From an uncultured Clostridia bacterium (GTDB lineage: Bacteria > Bacillota > Clostridia > Oscillospirales > Acutalibacteraceae), in assembly GCA_945863885.1 (NCBI GenBank), contig CAMAZY010000015.1:1-64000 (forward strand): a stretch of DNA of 64,000 bases, given 5' to 3'. The translations under genes and the position numbers were made by a program. Positions 37,175 to 46,581 of the stretch are shown piece by piece; the stretch's first letter is position 1, and each line of letters begins with the position of its first letter. The notes under the pieces are model-generated. The model was not told where the DNA came from. It saw only the letters and a list, made by a program, of their open reading frames with translations, and did not search any database.

Positions 37175-38446
37175 TTAATTTACAAAATCAAATTCAAGGT
37201 CGTAAATGCTGACGGTGTCGCCCTCTTCGATGCCCTTTTCCCGTAAAGCGTCGATGATGCCGCTTGACGTGAGGACACGCTGAAAATACTGAAGCGATTC
37301 GTAGTCGTCCATATTTGTTTTGTTGATAATCGGCACAAGCCACGGCGCTTCGATATAGTAAATGCCGTCGTCGACGAAAATTTCGAAGCCGGTGTTCTTC
37401 TTTTTCATGATGACTTCAAGCGGGATTTCTTCGCTTTCGTATTGTCTGACCGCCGGAAGTGTCGCAAGCTTTGCCGCAACGGCGTTGATGACTTCTTTTG
37501 TGCCCTCCAGAATCGGGGCGCACATTTCGAAGTAATCGAGGCCCTTTGACTCGATATAGTCTTTGAAGCGTTCTCTTTGCTCGTCCGTTGCTAAGTCGAT
37601 TTTGTTGCCGGCGACAATCTGCGGACGGTCGGCAAGCTCGGGGTTAAACCGTTTTAATTCAAGGTTGATTTTTTCAAAGTCCTCAATCGGGTCTCTGCCC
37701 TCGCTTCCGGCGACGTCAACGATGTGTAAAAGCATCCGGCAGCGCTCAACGTGCCGTAAAAATTCGTGACCGAGACCGATGCCCTCGCTTGCACCCTCGA
37801 TCAGTCCCGGAATGTCGGCGATAACGAACGAGGAGCCTTCGCCCATGGAGACGACACCTAAAACGGGCGTAATGGTGGTAAAATGATAGTCGGCAATAAT
37901 CGGCTTTGCCTGGCTGACAACGGAGATAAAGCTCGACTTTCCGACGTTCGGGAAGCCTAACAGACCGACGTCCGCAAGGAGCTTGAGTTCGAGCGTGACC
38001 TCCCATTCCTCGCCCGGCATACCGTCCTTGGCAAAACGGGGCGTCTGTCTTGTCGAGGTAGCAAAGTGGCTGTTGCCCCAGCCGCCTTTGCCGCCCTTTG
38101 CGGCGATAAACGGCTCGTCGGTTGACATATCGGACATGACCGCTCCGCTTTCACATTCACGGATAACGGTGCCTCTGGGTACTTTGATAATCAGGTCTTC
38201 GCCCTTTCTGCCGTTCTTTCGTGAGCCTTGTCCGTCGTTGCCGTTTTTGGCGGCGTATTTTCTTTTGTAGCGGAAGTCGGCAAGGGTAGAGAGATTGTCG
38301 TCAACGACGAATACAACGTCGCCGCCTTTGCCGCCGTCACCGCCGTCGGGACCGCCCGAGGCGATATATTTTTCCCGGTGAAAGGCAACCGCACCGTTTC
38401 CGCCGTTGCCTGCACGGATTTTGATTTTCGCTTTGTCAATAAACAT
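37175..38446 (-). CDS. obg: GTPase Obg with C-terminal OCT domain
   Basis: The 423-residue protein has the glycine-rich Obg fold (1-158, GGDGGKGGDVV), the G domain with P-loop GFPNVGKSS, switch DIPG and NKID, and a C-terminal OCT domain of about 70 residues ending YDLEFDFVN, a region typical of Gram-positive Obg. It acts in 50S assembly and stress control. It is the first gene of a leftward run with mrnC, yitT and yhaM. Confidence 0.97.
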   Translation of the reverse strand: MFIDKAKIKIRAGNGGNGAVAFHREKYIASGGPDGGDGGKGGDVVFVVDDNLSTLADFRYKRKYAAKNGNDGQGSRKNGRKGEDLIIKVPRGTVIRECESGAVMSDMSTDEPFIAAKGGKGGWGNSHFATSTRQTPRFAKDGMPGEEWEVTLELKLLADVGLLGFPNVGKSSFISVVSQAKPIIADYHFTTITPVLGVVSMGEGSSFVIADIPGLIEGASEGIGLGHEFLRHVERCRMLLHIVDVAGSEGRDPIEDFEKINLELKRFNPELADRPQIVAGNKIDLATDEQRERFKDYIESKGLDYFEMCAPILEGTKEVINAVAAKLATLPAVRQYESEEIPLEVIMKKKNTGFEIFVDDGIYYIEAPWLVPIINKTNMDDYESLQYFQRVLTSSGIIDALREKGIEEGDTVSIYDLEFDFVN

Positions 38447-38579
38447 AACGTACCTCTCTTTCGGGAACAGTTTTAAGAATAACTAATATATTATACTATA
38501 CCGGATAGAAATGATTTATTCAAAAAGGAATATAAAACCAATTGCCGTGTGAGAGTGTTCTTGTCCGCCTGACTTCGGG

Positions 38580-38608
38580 TTGACACGGCAAAGCGAAATC
38601 CCTATAAT
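38580..38608 (+). promoter_or_regulatory. Promoter of the EamA transporter gene
   Basis: TTGACA (38580-38585) and TATAAT (38603-38608) are 17 bases apart, 40 bases ahead of the start. Confidence 0.88.
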
Positions 38609-38647
38609 GAAGCTGTTTATAAATTAACGGAAGGCTTCGGTGAAAGA

Positions 38648-39535
38648 ATGGGAAAGAAAAAGGTCAACGGCAGACTGATGATGATTATATCCATGACGGT
38701 GTTCGGCACACTCGGACTGTTTGTCCGCAATATCCCGCTGTCGTCGGGTGAGCTTGCTTTGTCAAGAGCCGTTCTGGCACTGATTCTCATCGGATTTTAC
38801 CTGCTTGTGACGAAGCAGAAAATTCTGTTTTCGTCGATAAAAAAAGACTTGCCTCTTTTGCTTCTTTCGGGCGCAGCGATGGGTGTCAACTGGATTTTGC
38901 TGTTTCAGGCGTACAAATACACAACCGTCAGCGTGGCGACCTTGAGTTATTATTTTGCGCCGGTGCTCGTCACCGTTTTGTGCCCGGTTATCTTCAAAGA
39001 AAAAATGCGGGCGAAGCAGTGGCTGTGCTTTCTGATGTCAACGCTCGGTCTTGTGATGCTCACCGTCACGGGCAGCGTGGAAAAAGGCAAAAGCGATTTG
39101 GCCGGTATCCTGTTCGGACTCGGTGCGGCCGTGTTTTATGCGTCCGTTGTGCTTCTCAATAAGTTCATAAAAGGTGTCGGCGGAATCCACCGCACGTTTT
39201 TGCAGTTCGTTTCGGCGACGGCGGTACTGATTCCGTATGTCCTGTTTTCCGGCTCATTCGGTCTCGGGTCGCTTGACGGCGTCGGCTGGGCAAGTCTTCT
39301 GGCAGTCGGACTGTTTCACACGGGGATCACATACTGCTTATATTTTTCGGCACTCAAAGAGCTTCCGGGACAAAAGGCGGCGATTTTAAGCTATATCGAT
39401 CCGCTTGTTGCCGTTCTTGTGTCCGTGCTGATTCTTCACGAAAGAATCACCGGGTGGCAGACTGTCGGCGGCGTGTTGATTCTCGGGTTTACGCTGTGGA
39501 ACGAAATCTCAGCAAAGCCCGAGTCAAAAAAATAA
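38648..39535 (+). CDS. EamA/DMT-family transporter
   Basis: The 295-residue membrane protein has ten predicted helices in two EamA repeats (about 10-140 and 155-285), typical of the drug/metabolite superfamily. MTVFGTLGLFVRNIPLSSGELALSRA-like and GITYCLYFSALKELPGQKAAILSYIDP-like regions are the family hallmarks. Substrate unknown; relatives export amino acids or metabolites. It stands alone between its own promoter and terminator. GAAGGCTTCGGTG lies upstream of the ATG and gives only a moderate ribosome site. Confidence 0.9.
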   Translation: MGKKKVNGRLMMIISMTVFGTLGLFVRNIPLSSGELALSRAVLALILIGFYLLVTKQKILFSSIKKDLPLLLLSGAAMGVNWILLFQAYKYTTVSVATLSYYFAPVLVTVLCPVIFKEKMRAKQWLCFLMSTLGLVMLTVTGSVEKGKSDLAGILFGLGAAVFYASVVLLNKFIKGVGGIHRTFLQFVSATAVLIPYVLFSGSFGLGSLDGVGWASLLAVGLFHTGITYCLYFSALKELPGQKAAILSYIDPLVAVLVSVLILHERITGWQTVGGVLILGFTLWNEISAKPESKK

Positions 39536-39538
39536 ACC

Positions 39539-39575
39539 GAACCCCGAAAAGGCTGAAACGGTCTTTTCGGGGTTC
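39539..39575. terminator. Terminator between EamA and putP genes
   Basis: A long stem, GAACCCCGAAAAG with CTTTTCGGGGTTC (39563-39575). T-runs are poor on both sides but the stem is strong and lies between convergent genes. Confidence 0.6.
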
Positions 39576-39605
39576 GTATGTTGAAAGGTACGAAAATATC
39601 AAAGT

Positions 39606-41111
39606 TTAATCTTCATAATCCTTAGCCGTGGCTTTTTCGAAGATTGCAATCGCTTCGGGCGACTGATTCTTGTCAAGAAGCGAAACAACGATGCAGCAAA
39701 TCAGGCCTACAACAAAGCCGGGAAGAATTTCGTAAATTCCGGTCTTTGCCGTCAGGAAAATCAGCCACAGTACGTCGGTAACCGCACCGCCGACAACGCC
39801 GGCAACGGCACCTTTGTAGCTTGTCTTTTTCCAGAACAGTGAAAGGATAATAACCGGACCGAAAGCGGCACCGAAGCCGCCCCAGGCGTTTTCAACCATG
39901 TTCATGATGGCCTGCGCACCCTTGCCGCCGTTTGAAGCAATGAAGAACGCAATAATCGAAACGAGGATGACAACCCCTCTGCCGACCCAAAGGACTTCCT
40001 TGTCCGAAGCGTTCTTACGGAAAACGGGCTTGTAGATGTCGCTTGTGAAAGAGGACGAAGCGACAAGAAGCTGAGAGTCAGCCGTACTCATGGCGGCGGC
40101 AACAATAGCTGAAAGCAGAAGGCCGACGATGAAATGCGGGAAGAGCTCCTTAACAAGCTCAATGAATACGGTTTCGGGCTTGCCGGCGTTGACAAGCTGT
40201 TCGCCGATCAGCATACGGCCCAAAATCGCAAAAGCGATTGCCGAACCGAGGGAGAGTACAACCCAGATGATCGCAACGATCGAAGCCTTTTTCATCATGG
40301 AGGACTTCTTGATGGACATAAATCTGACAAGAATGTGCGGCATACCGAAGTAGCCGAGACCCCACGCAAGACCGGAAATGATGTCCTGCGGCGAAGCCTT
40401 GAACGGGTTCATGTTGAATTCTCCGATTCCTTTTGCACCCTCGGTAAGAGTCAGCGTGAGGTTTGCGGAATCCGGATTCTTTGTTGCGATAATCACGATG
40501 GGCACCGCAAGAACGGCAACGAGCATCATTAAACCTTGGAAGAAGTCCGTCCAGCAAACCGCCTTGAAGCCGCCTGAGAAGGTGTAGGCGATGATGATGA
40601 GGGCGAAAATCGCAAGCGCAAGCTCGTCCTTACCGGCAAGCTGAGGAATAACGCTTGTGAGAACCGTTTTACCGGCAACGAAGCCCGAAGCGACATACAC
40701 GGTGAAGAAAACAAGGAATACAACAGCACTGATGATCTGAAGCGTCTTGTGTTTTGAAGCGAAACGGTTGGTTAAGTACTGCGGCAGGGTAATCGAGTCG
40801 TTTGCAACCTTTGAAAAACGGCGCAGTCTTTTGGCGACTAAAATCCAGTTGAGCGAGGTGCCGATAGCAAGACCGATGCCGATCCAGACCTTGCCCATGC
40901 CGAAAGCGAGAATGCTTCCGGGAAAGCCCATCAGAAGCCAGCCGCTCATGTCCGAAGCCTGAGCACTCATGGCGGTTACCCACGGACCCATGCCTCTTCC
41001 GCCGAGAAAGTATTCCTTTTCGCCGGTGCCTTTGGAGCGAATCATAAAGAAGATACCGATTGAAAGCACGGCGAGGAAATAGAGAATAAAAGCAAGAAGT
41101 TCTAATGTCAT
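39606..41111 (-). CDS. putP: Sodium/proline symporter
   Basis: The 501-residue protein has 13 predicted helices of the sodium:solute symporter family. ARG- and sodium-site motifs typical of PutP are visible: GGRGMGPWVTAMSAQASDMSGW, YTFSGGFKAVCWTDFFQG, and AIVAAAMSTADSQLLVASSS. It takes up proline with sodium, as osmoprotectant or nutrient. With proC and mscL elsewhere in the window it fits osmotic homeostasis, but it is not in their operon. Length is standard. Confidence 0.93.
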   Translation of the reverse strand: MTLELLAFILYFLAVLSIGIFFMIRSKGTGEKEYFLGGRGMGPWVTAMSAQASDMSGWLLMGFPGSILAFGMGKVWIGIGLAIGTSLNWILVAKRLRRFSKVANDSITLPQYLTNRFASKHKTLQIISAVVFLVFFTVYVASGFVAGKTVLTSVIPQLAGKDELALAIFALIIIAYTFSGGFKAVCWTDFFQGLMMLVAVLAVPIVIIATKNPDSANLTLTLTEGAKGIGEFNMNPFKASPQDIISGLAWGLGYFGMPHILVRFMSIKKSSMMKKASIVAIIWVVLSLGSAIAFAILGRMLIGEQLVNAGKPETVFIELVKELFPHFIVGLLLSAIVAAAMSTADSQLLVASSSFTSDIYKPVFRKNASDKEVLWVGRGVVILVSIIAFFIASNGGKGAQAIMNMVENAWGGFGAAFGPVIILSLFWKKTSYKGAVAGVVGGAVTDVLWLIFLTAKTGIYEILPGFVVGLICCIVVSLLDKNQSPEAIAIFEKATAKDYED

Positions 41112-41294
41112 TTTTTTATTTCCTCTCTTTTCAAATTTAAATTTTTAACTTCGATATGATAACACACTTTCACCTGAAATGCAATACAGAATAAAGTATG
41201 TACAAAATAAGATACCTATATGTATAAATAGAAGGATTCTTGTTTAAAATAAAGTGATTTTTATTAGACTGAATTACAGAACAAATTTAATGCA

Positions 41295-41342
41295 AAAAAT
41301 AAAATATTGTCCGAAGCAGTCACTCCGGACAATATAATACTT
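41295..41342 (-). terminator. Terminator of the TetR gene
   Basis: TTGTCCG and CGGACAA frame the hairpin, with a T-rich tract on the leftward side. Confidence 0.75.
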
Positions 41343-41350
41343 TTTCCTTT

Positions 41351-41935
41351 TCAGCTTCTGATTGAATCAAGATAAATCCCGATGACCTTTTGCCCGTACT
41401 CACGAAGCGAGTATTCGCCGTTGCAAAGGCACCAGTCATAGATGACCGCCCGTTCTTCGAGCGCATACAGCCGCACAATGTCGTTGACGGTGCTTTCTTT
41501 TGTGATTTCGCCCTTTTGCTGACCGTCAGAGACGATTTTCCGAAGCAGCTTGTAGTAAACCCGGTTGCGGTCAAGAAGGTGCTTTTCACCTTTGGTCGTA
41601 AGCTGAGTGGAGTAAAGCTTGACGAGCAGGTCGATATCAATGCGGTTTTCAATCATTTCGAAAAGCTCACGGTTTAAAAAGGCGAGTGCGTCAATACTAT
41701 TGGTGTCGGGGCTGATCTCTTCGGCAAGCTGTTCGTATTTTTCGTCAAAAAGGTAGGCAAGCGAGCCTAAAAGTGCGTCCTTGCCCTCAAAGTAGTGATA
41801 AAACGAGCCTTTGGAGGTTCCGCTTTCGAGTATGATGTCGTCAACCGTTGTTGTGTCGTAGCCCTGTTCATAAAAAAGCTTCCATGCGGCGGAAACGATT
41901 TTGCTTTTTGTGTTTTTTTGCGCCTTTTTGCCCAT
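41351..41935 (-). CDS. TetR-family transcriptional regulator
   Basis: The 194-residue product has an N-terminal TetR DNA-binding domain (KIVSAAWKLFYEQGYDTTTVDDI, then SKGSFYHYFEGKDALL) and a C-terminal ligand domain of about 130 residues with no recognised signature. I chose the ATG at 41935; the frame continues to a TTG at 42007 but that part is unusual for the family. It is divergent from the rubredoxin gene 160 bases away, so it may control rubredoxin, itself, or nearby genes. Confidence 0.88.
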   Translation of the reverse strand: MGKKAQKNTKSKIVSAAWKLFYEQGYDTTTVDDIILESGTSKGSFYHYFEGKDALLGSLAYLFDEKYEQLAEEISPDTNSIDALAFLNRELFEMIENRIDIDLLVKLYSTQLTTKGEKHLLDRNRVYYKLLRKIVSDGQQKGEITKESTVNDIVRLYALEERAVIYDWCLCNGEYSLREYGQKVIGIYLDSIRS

Positions 41936-42032
41936 CCGGCGGTCACCGTCCTTTTTGCGGCAGATTCTGTATTTTTCAAGTATAGCGTTTTTTCTTTTTT
42001 TCGTCAACCGGGATATTGTATTATTTGGAGAC

Positions 42033-42061
42033 TTGACAAAAAACGGATTTTAGAGTAAAAC
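42033..42061 (+). promoter_or_regulatory. Possible rubredoxin promoter
   Basis: TTGACA (42033-42038) is perfect. The -10 at 17 bases spacing is the poor TAAAAC (42056-42061); the AT-rich TAGTATATTATA just after could serve instead. Confidence 0.5.
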
Positions 42062-42093
42062 AGTAGTATATTATAACGAAAGGAGCTTATGAG

Positions 42094-42249
42094 ATGAAAT
42101 ATATCTGCAACATTTGCGGCTATGAGTACGACGAAGCAGTCGGCGATCCCGATAACGGCATCGCTCCCGGCACCAAGTTCGAAGATCTTCCCGACGATTT
42201 CGTTTGCCCGCTTTGCGGCGTCGGCAAGGACGATTTTTCCGCTGAATAA
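42094..42249 (+). CDS. Rubredoxin
   Basis: The 51-residue protein has both iron-binding knuckles, CNICGY (Cys5, Cys8) and CPLCGV (Cys38, Cys41), with [23 protein letters not shown] between them, the standard rubredoxin core. It carries one electron on an Fe(Cys)4 centre, usually in oxygen or peroxide detoxification in anaerobes. AAAGGAG (42080-42085) lies nine bases before the ATG. It is too short to be noticed easily and stands alone. Confidence 0.95.
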   Translation: MKYICNICGYEYDEAVGDPDNGIAPGTKFEDLPDDFVCPLCGVGKDDFSAE

Positions 42250-42432
42250 TGTTTGGCAACCTCTTAAAACCTCTCGGCACTCGTCATAGCGCCCAACTAA
42301 TGCCGTCTTTGTCGTTAAAAATCCTTGAAATACACAAAGTATTCCTGCGGATTTTTGCCTAAAATCCGACATCATTTGCGCACTATGCCGAATACCTTAA
42401 GGCTTTTAGAGATTGCCTATTGAAGTGAAAAA
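42250..42432. other. Spacer after rubredoxin, no gene seen
   Basis: It holds imperfect inverted sequence around AAAAATCCTTGAAATACACAA and GCGGATTTTTGCC but no open frame or clear structure that I can name. Confidence 0.4.
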
Positions 42433-42470
42433 CACCGTAAAAGCGATTTTGCCTTTACGGTGCTTTTTTC
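42433..42470. terminator. Bidirectional terminator between rubredoxin and the O-acylation operon
   Basis: CACCGTAAA pairs with TTTACGGTG (42454-42462), with T-runs on both strands. It ends the leftward four-gene operon and can stop rightward rubredoxin transcripts. Confidence 0.85.
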
Positions 42471-43662
42471 AGCTTTCGAGTGCGTCCACAAGGGAGGTGT
42501 CCGCAAGGAACGTGTTCAGATTATAAAGGAAAAGCACATGGGTGAAATTGTATTCTTTCATGATCCCGTCGAGGCTGTCGCTGAAATATCTCGGGTCGAT
42601 TACAACGATTTTCGCAAAAAACGGTGTGAGCATCGGAATCATGCAGTTGGCGTAGGAATCCTTGAAAAGCAAAAGCGTATCGTCGGTATCGGCGGAGGTT
42701 GAAATAATCACTTTATCGTAGTTTCCGCCGAGAAAGACCTCATACTGATTTTTTTGATTCAGCTTATCCTTATCAAAAAGGGTGGCTGTTTTTTTGTTGC
42801 TGGATTCGTAGCTGACGACATAGCTGACCGCCGGCTTTTGGGCTATGCAGATCTGAATTTCATCGGTTGAGCTTCCGACGCCCGACGAGGAGGCCAAGGT
42901 GCCCTGAAAGCTGTCGGACACGCTGTACAACTTGAATTTGGCGTTTTTCAAGGAGATGCCGAACGTGCCGGCAAGCTCTTTGAAAGCGAGATAAGCCGCT
43001 TTGGTCGTCCAATGGTGATCGGTCCGGTAAAACAATCCGGTTTTGTCCTCTTGCGCATCAAAGACTTTGACACAGTCGACCCATGAAATGCCGGAGGGCT
43101 CAACAAGCTCTTTTATCCGCTCAAGCTGTTGCTTCTGGCTTTCCGGTTCGTACCCTTTCGGCATCAGATCGCCTAAGACATAAGAAGAATTCGGGGAAAG
43201 GAGAAAAGCTTTTTTGAGCTTTTTGTTTTCCTTTGCGAAGTTAACAACGGCAGAGGTTATTTTTTCAACATTGTCTTTGTCGTACTCGGTCTGTTCTTCA
43301 AAAAGAAAGCCGTTCTTTCCGATATAGACGCCGTTTTCTTCTTTTTTGCCGACCGAACGGTCAACAAAAGTCTTGAACGAGATGATCCGATCCCGTAACG
43401 GAAACTGGTCGGTAAGATAGCTTTCGAAATCCTTCATGAACTTACCGCTTGTGATAGAGGAAAGCGTGAGAACCGGCTTTTGCGCAAGAACCCGGTTCTC
43501 TTTTTCCGACATCTGCTTATCCGGAATCAGAAGAATCAGAAACGCTACAAGCACGATGATCGAAATAAACGCACAGCTTAAAGACAAACCGATTGCGGTT
43601 ACCTTTTTCCGGTGTTCGACACGTTTGGTGATTTTTGATTTTTTAAAATTATTTTCTTTCAT
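42469..43662 (-). CDS. DHHW-motif O-acylation protein (AlgJ/AlgX-like SGNH fold)
   Basis: The 397-residue protein has one N-terminal membrane helix (about 23-46) and an extracellular domain with the TDHHWT motif that names the family (about residue 215). YLTDQFPLRDRI and KDSYANCMIPML match AlgJ/AlgX-type acyl-transfer partners. Its likely job is to take an acyl group passed by the MBOAT protein and place it on a surface polymer. It is the last gene of the operon, ten bases after the MBOAT gene. Confidence 0.85.
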   Translation of the reverse strand: MKENNFKKSKITKRVEHRKKVTAIGLSLSCAFISIIVLVAFLILLIPDKQMSEKENRVLAQKPVLTLSSITSGKFMKDFESYLTDQFPLRDRIISFKTFVDRSVGKKEENGVYIGKNGFLFEEQTEYDKDNVEKITSAVVNFAKENKKLKKAFLLSPNSSYVLGDLMPKGYEPESQKQQLERIKELVEPSGISWVDCVKVFDAQEDKTGLFYRTDHHWTTKAAYLAFKELAGTFGISLKNAKFKLYSVSDSFQGTLASSSGVGSSTDEIQICIAQKPAVSYVVSYESSNKKTATLFDKDKLNQKNQYEVFLGGNYDKVIISTSADTDDTLLLFKDSYANCMIPMLTPFFAKIVVIDPRYFSDSLDGIMKEYNFTHVLFLYNLNTFLADTSLVDALES

Positions 43663-43672
43663 GCTTTTTCCT

Positions 43673-45094
43673 TTAAAATCTGAAATATAAGAACGGATTA
43701 TAGGTTTCGCTTACAAGGTAAATGATACAGAAAATGAAGATGACAAGATAACCGACAACCTGAACGGTCAGTCTTTGTGTTTTGTCTTTCGGTTTCGGGA
43801 AGTGCTTGAACACGCCGAACGCCGAAAGGCCGGTGACAAGCATCGGGAAAAGCGAGGTGGAAAGGTAATACCGGCTTTGCGCATCGGCAAAACCGCCCTT
43901 GCCGAAGCCTGTCATAGAAAGAAGATAGCTTCCGGCTTCACCGAGACTGTTGCTTGAGAAGAATACCCAGCCGATCATAACAATCAGCATCGTCAGAACG
44001 TGGCGAACGGGCATCGGAATTTTTTCAAGCAGAGACTTGAATACGAATTTTTCAAGAATCAGCAGGATTCCGTAAAAAGCGCCCCATGCGACGAAGTTCC
44101 ACGCCGCTCCGTGCCAAAGGCCGGTAAGGCTCCAGACGACACAGATATTGAAAATGGTTCTTGCCGTCCCCTTGCGGTTTCCGCCGAGGGGAATATAAAC
44201 GTAGTCGCGGAACCAGCTGCTTAAGGAAATATGCCATCTGCGCCAGAAGTCGGTTATGCTCGAGGCGGTATAGGGATAGTCAAAGTTCTGGATAAAATCG
44301 AAGCCGAACATTTTTCCGAGGCCGATTGCCATGTCGGAGTATCCGCTGAAGTCGAAATAAATCTGCATCGTGTAGCAGAAAATGCCGATCCAGGAGGTTA
44401 CGGCAGGCAGGGATGAGACACCGCCGCTTGTAATATCGGTATAGATTGCACCGATGAAATTGGCAAAAAGAACCTTTTTTCCGAGACCCCTTATAAAAAA
44501 CAGAACGCCGCCGGCGAATTTCCGGATGGAAATCGTCCGCTGTTTCAGCTGTGCTTCAATGTCCGAATACTGAACGATGGGGCCGGCGATCAACTGCGGG
44601 AACATCGTTATGTAAAGGGCAAAAGGAAGAAGATTTTTTTGCACCTTCACGTCGCCCCGGTATACGTCGATCACATAAGACAGTGCCTGGAAGGTGTAAA
44701 ATGAGATACCGACCGGCAAAGCGAGATTGGCATGGGTCAGTGAAAGCCCGAAAAGATGGTTGATGTTTTCGATGACGAAGCCGTAGTACTTGAAAAATCC
44801 GAGAACGCCGAGATTGAAAATAACGGCGAAAACAAGAATGCGCTTTTTCGTTTTCGGATCGGCAAAATTCTTATCAAGATCACAGCCGATGGTGTAGTTG
44901 AAAAAGATGCTGATAAGCATCAGCACGATATAGACCGGCTCGCCCCAGGCGTAAAAGACAAGGCTTGAAGCGCATAAGACGAGATTCTTTTTCGTGATCT
45001 CCTTTTTCTTGTCGTCCCGGAAAACGGGGACAAAATACAAAAGAAAAACAATCGGAAGAAAGACGAACAAAAAGGTTGCACTGCTGAAAAGCAT
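43673..45094 (-). CDS. MBOAT-family O-acyltransferase (AlgI/DltB/PatA-like)
   Basis: The 473-residue protein has about eleven membrane helices and the MBOAT signature with the essential His in GLWHGAAWNFVAWG (about residue 316-329), plus FYAWGEP, FFKYYGF, LPVGISFYTFQALSYVIDVY and WRRWHISLSSWF. AlgI-type members move acetyl groups from cytoplasmic acetyl-CoA across the membrane for O-acetylation. With the neighbouring SGNH and DHHW proteins it forms a complete surface acylation set. The polymer it serves cannot be read. Confidence 0.93.
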   Translation of the reverse strand: MLFSSATFLFVFLPIVFLLYFVPVFRDDKKKEITKKNLVLCASSLVFYAWGEPVYIVLMLISIFFNYTIGCDLDKNFADPKTKKRILVFAVIFNLGVLGFFKYYGFVIENINHLFGLSLTHANLALPVGISFYTFQALSYVIDVYRGDVKVQKNLLPFALYITMFPQLIAGPIVQYSDIEAQLKQRTISIRKFAGGVLFFIRGLGKKVLFANFIGAIYTDITSGGVSSLPAVTSWIGIFCYTMQIYFDFSGYSDMAIGLGKMFGFDFIQNFDYPYTASSITDFWRRWHISLSSWFRDYVYIPLGGNRKGTARTIFNICVVWSLTGLWHGAAWNFVAWGAFYGILLILEKFVFKSLLEKIPMPVRHVLTMLIVMIGWVFFSSNSLGEAGSYLLSMTGFGKGGFADAQSRYYLSTSLFPMLVTGLSAFGVFKHFPKPKDKTQRLTVQVVGYLVIFIFCIIYLVSETYNPFLYFRF

Positions 45095-45110
45095 GGACGG
45101 TTATACTCCT

Positions 45111-45590
45111 TTAAACGGCTTTTTTGAAGGCGGAAATCAGCTGATCGGGTGTGTCGGATACGGCATAAATCAGGAAGCCTTTTTTGTATTCAAGAACGTA
45201 ATTATCAAGCATGGCGCTTTGTTCGGGCGCATATCCCTTGAAGAGCGCCGACTTTTCTTCAACCCGTTTTTCGATGGCTTCTTTGACGGAATCAAGCTGA
45301 GATTTGTCTTTAAGCTTGATGATAAGAAGCTCACGGACCTCCATAACGGAATCGGAGGCGTAGTAGGTGATATATTCGAAATCGTTATGCGTAAAGCCGA
45401 ATTCTTTTTTTATCTTTTGGTTGTCGCATTTTTTAATATCTTCCTGCTCGCTGATTTTTATCTCGGCGTTTACCGCTTTGAGGACTTCTTTCCCCGTTGC
45501 CTTGCTGATGGAAGAATTTCCTGTAAGAAAAATGATAAAAACGATGAGCACGACAACGCAAAGCAATTCTTTGATTCTGTTTGCGTTCAT
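45111..45590 (-). CDS. DUF4358-type membrane-anchored protein
   Basis: The 159-residue product has one N-terminal membrane helix (about 10-27) and an outward domain of about 130 residues. Its pattern, FGFTHNDFEYITYYASDSVMEVRELLIIK and a terminal KKGFLIYAVSDTPDQLISAF, fits DUF4358, a family often found with MBOAT operons in Clostridia. Its ATG at 45590 overlaps the TGA of the SGNH gene in TGATG, so translation is coupled; a TTG one codon earlier is less likely. The role in acylation is unknown. Confidence 0.75.
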   Translation of the reverse strand: MNANRIKELLCVVVLIVFIIFLTGNSSISKATGKEVLKAVNAEIKISEQEDIKKCDNQKIKKEFGFTHNDFEYITYYASDSVMEVRELLIIKLKDKSQLDSVKEAIEKRVEEKSALFKGYAPEQSAMLDNYVLEYKKGFLIYAVSDTPDQLISAFKKAV

Positions 45591-46387
45591 CAATAGATCC
45601 CCTTATTTTTCATAATAAACTCAAGCCAGTTTCCGTAAAAGCTTTTTGAATAATGGATACCGTCCTTGGCGTTATATTGCTTGTTTGCCTTGACAACTTC
45701 CGTGGAGTCAAGGTATTCGACGGAGAGCTTTTTGCACATTTTGATCATGGCGGTGTTATACTTGCCGACCGCCTTGAATCTCGGTGCGGTCGCCTTGCTC
45801 GTATCGATCGGGAAAAGCAGGCTGACAATGATTCTCGTTTGCGGAAGTGCCTTTTTTAGCTTTTTGATGTCGGCTGTGTACCGTGAAACAAACGATTCAA
45901 GCTGTGCGTCGCTTGTCGAAATCGAATTGAGACCGTAATGAAGGATAAGAACCGGCGGACGGGCGCTGATGATGCTGTTCATGTTTTGTTCAAGGTGGCT
46001 GAGCCCGGCGCTGACCTGCGTAATCAGGCGGCTCGGATTCAGAACGCCGTAGACACGAAGTCCATCCATCAGGGAATCGCCCATGAAATAGACGTCGTTA
46101 AAGACCTGACGATAGCTTTTCTGACCGCTTTTAATCTGTTTAATGCTTTTGGCAATCGCCTTTTGCACTTCGGCAGAGGTTGCGTCGGTCTTTCGTTTTT
46201 CAATTGTCTGATTGATTTGCGCCTGCGCCTTGTCAACGGACTGTTCATCAAGCTTTTCAACGACAGAAACACCGTTTTGCGTATCACAGGAAGCCTTTTT
46301 TCCCGAAACGGAAACAGCTATCATGGAACAAAGCGGATATACGATAATTATTGCCGCAGTGACAAGCATAAATACGACTTTTTTCAA
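45590..46387 (-). CDS. SGNH/GDSL-family esterase or acetyltransferase partner
   Basis: The 265-residue protein has an N-terminal membrane anchor (residues 3-24) and an SGNH hydrolase domain: catalytic Ser in MGDSLMDG (about residue 103), block III Asn in LHYGLNS, and the Asp-x-x-His in KDGIHYS near the end. Two SGNH-type proteins with an MBOAT is the layout of known O-acetylation systems such as PatA/PatB and AlgIJX. The start is a TTG at 46387 with GGAGGA seven bases upstream. It is the first gene of the operon. Confidence 0.87.
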   Translation of the reverse strand: MKKVVFMLVTAAIIIVYPLCSMIAVSVSGKKASCDTQNGVSVVEKLDEQSVDKAQAQINQTIEKRKTDATSAEVQKAIAKSIKQIKSGQKSYRQVFNDVYFMGDSLMDGLRVYGVLNPSRLITQVSAGLSHLEQNMNSIISARPPVLILHYGLNSISTSDAQLESFVSRYTADIKKLKKALPQTRIIVSLLFPIDTSKATAPRFKAVGKYNTAMIKMCKKLSVEYLDSTEVVKANKQYNAKDGIHYSKSFYGNWLEFIMKNKGIY

Positions 46388-46581
46388 CTGATTTTCCTCC
46401 GGACAGCGGTAGAATTATATTTCAATATGAATACTTCAATAAGTTACTCAATAGTCTATACTTAATTTTGACATAAATCAACAGGAAAAACCCGATTTTA
46501 CAAGATTTTAATATTTTCAGGCATAAAAAAATTATTCTTATTAAGCATTATACTTGGTTAAGATAAATATGAAAAAAGTTC

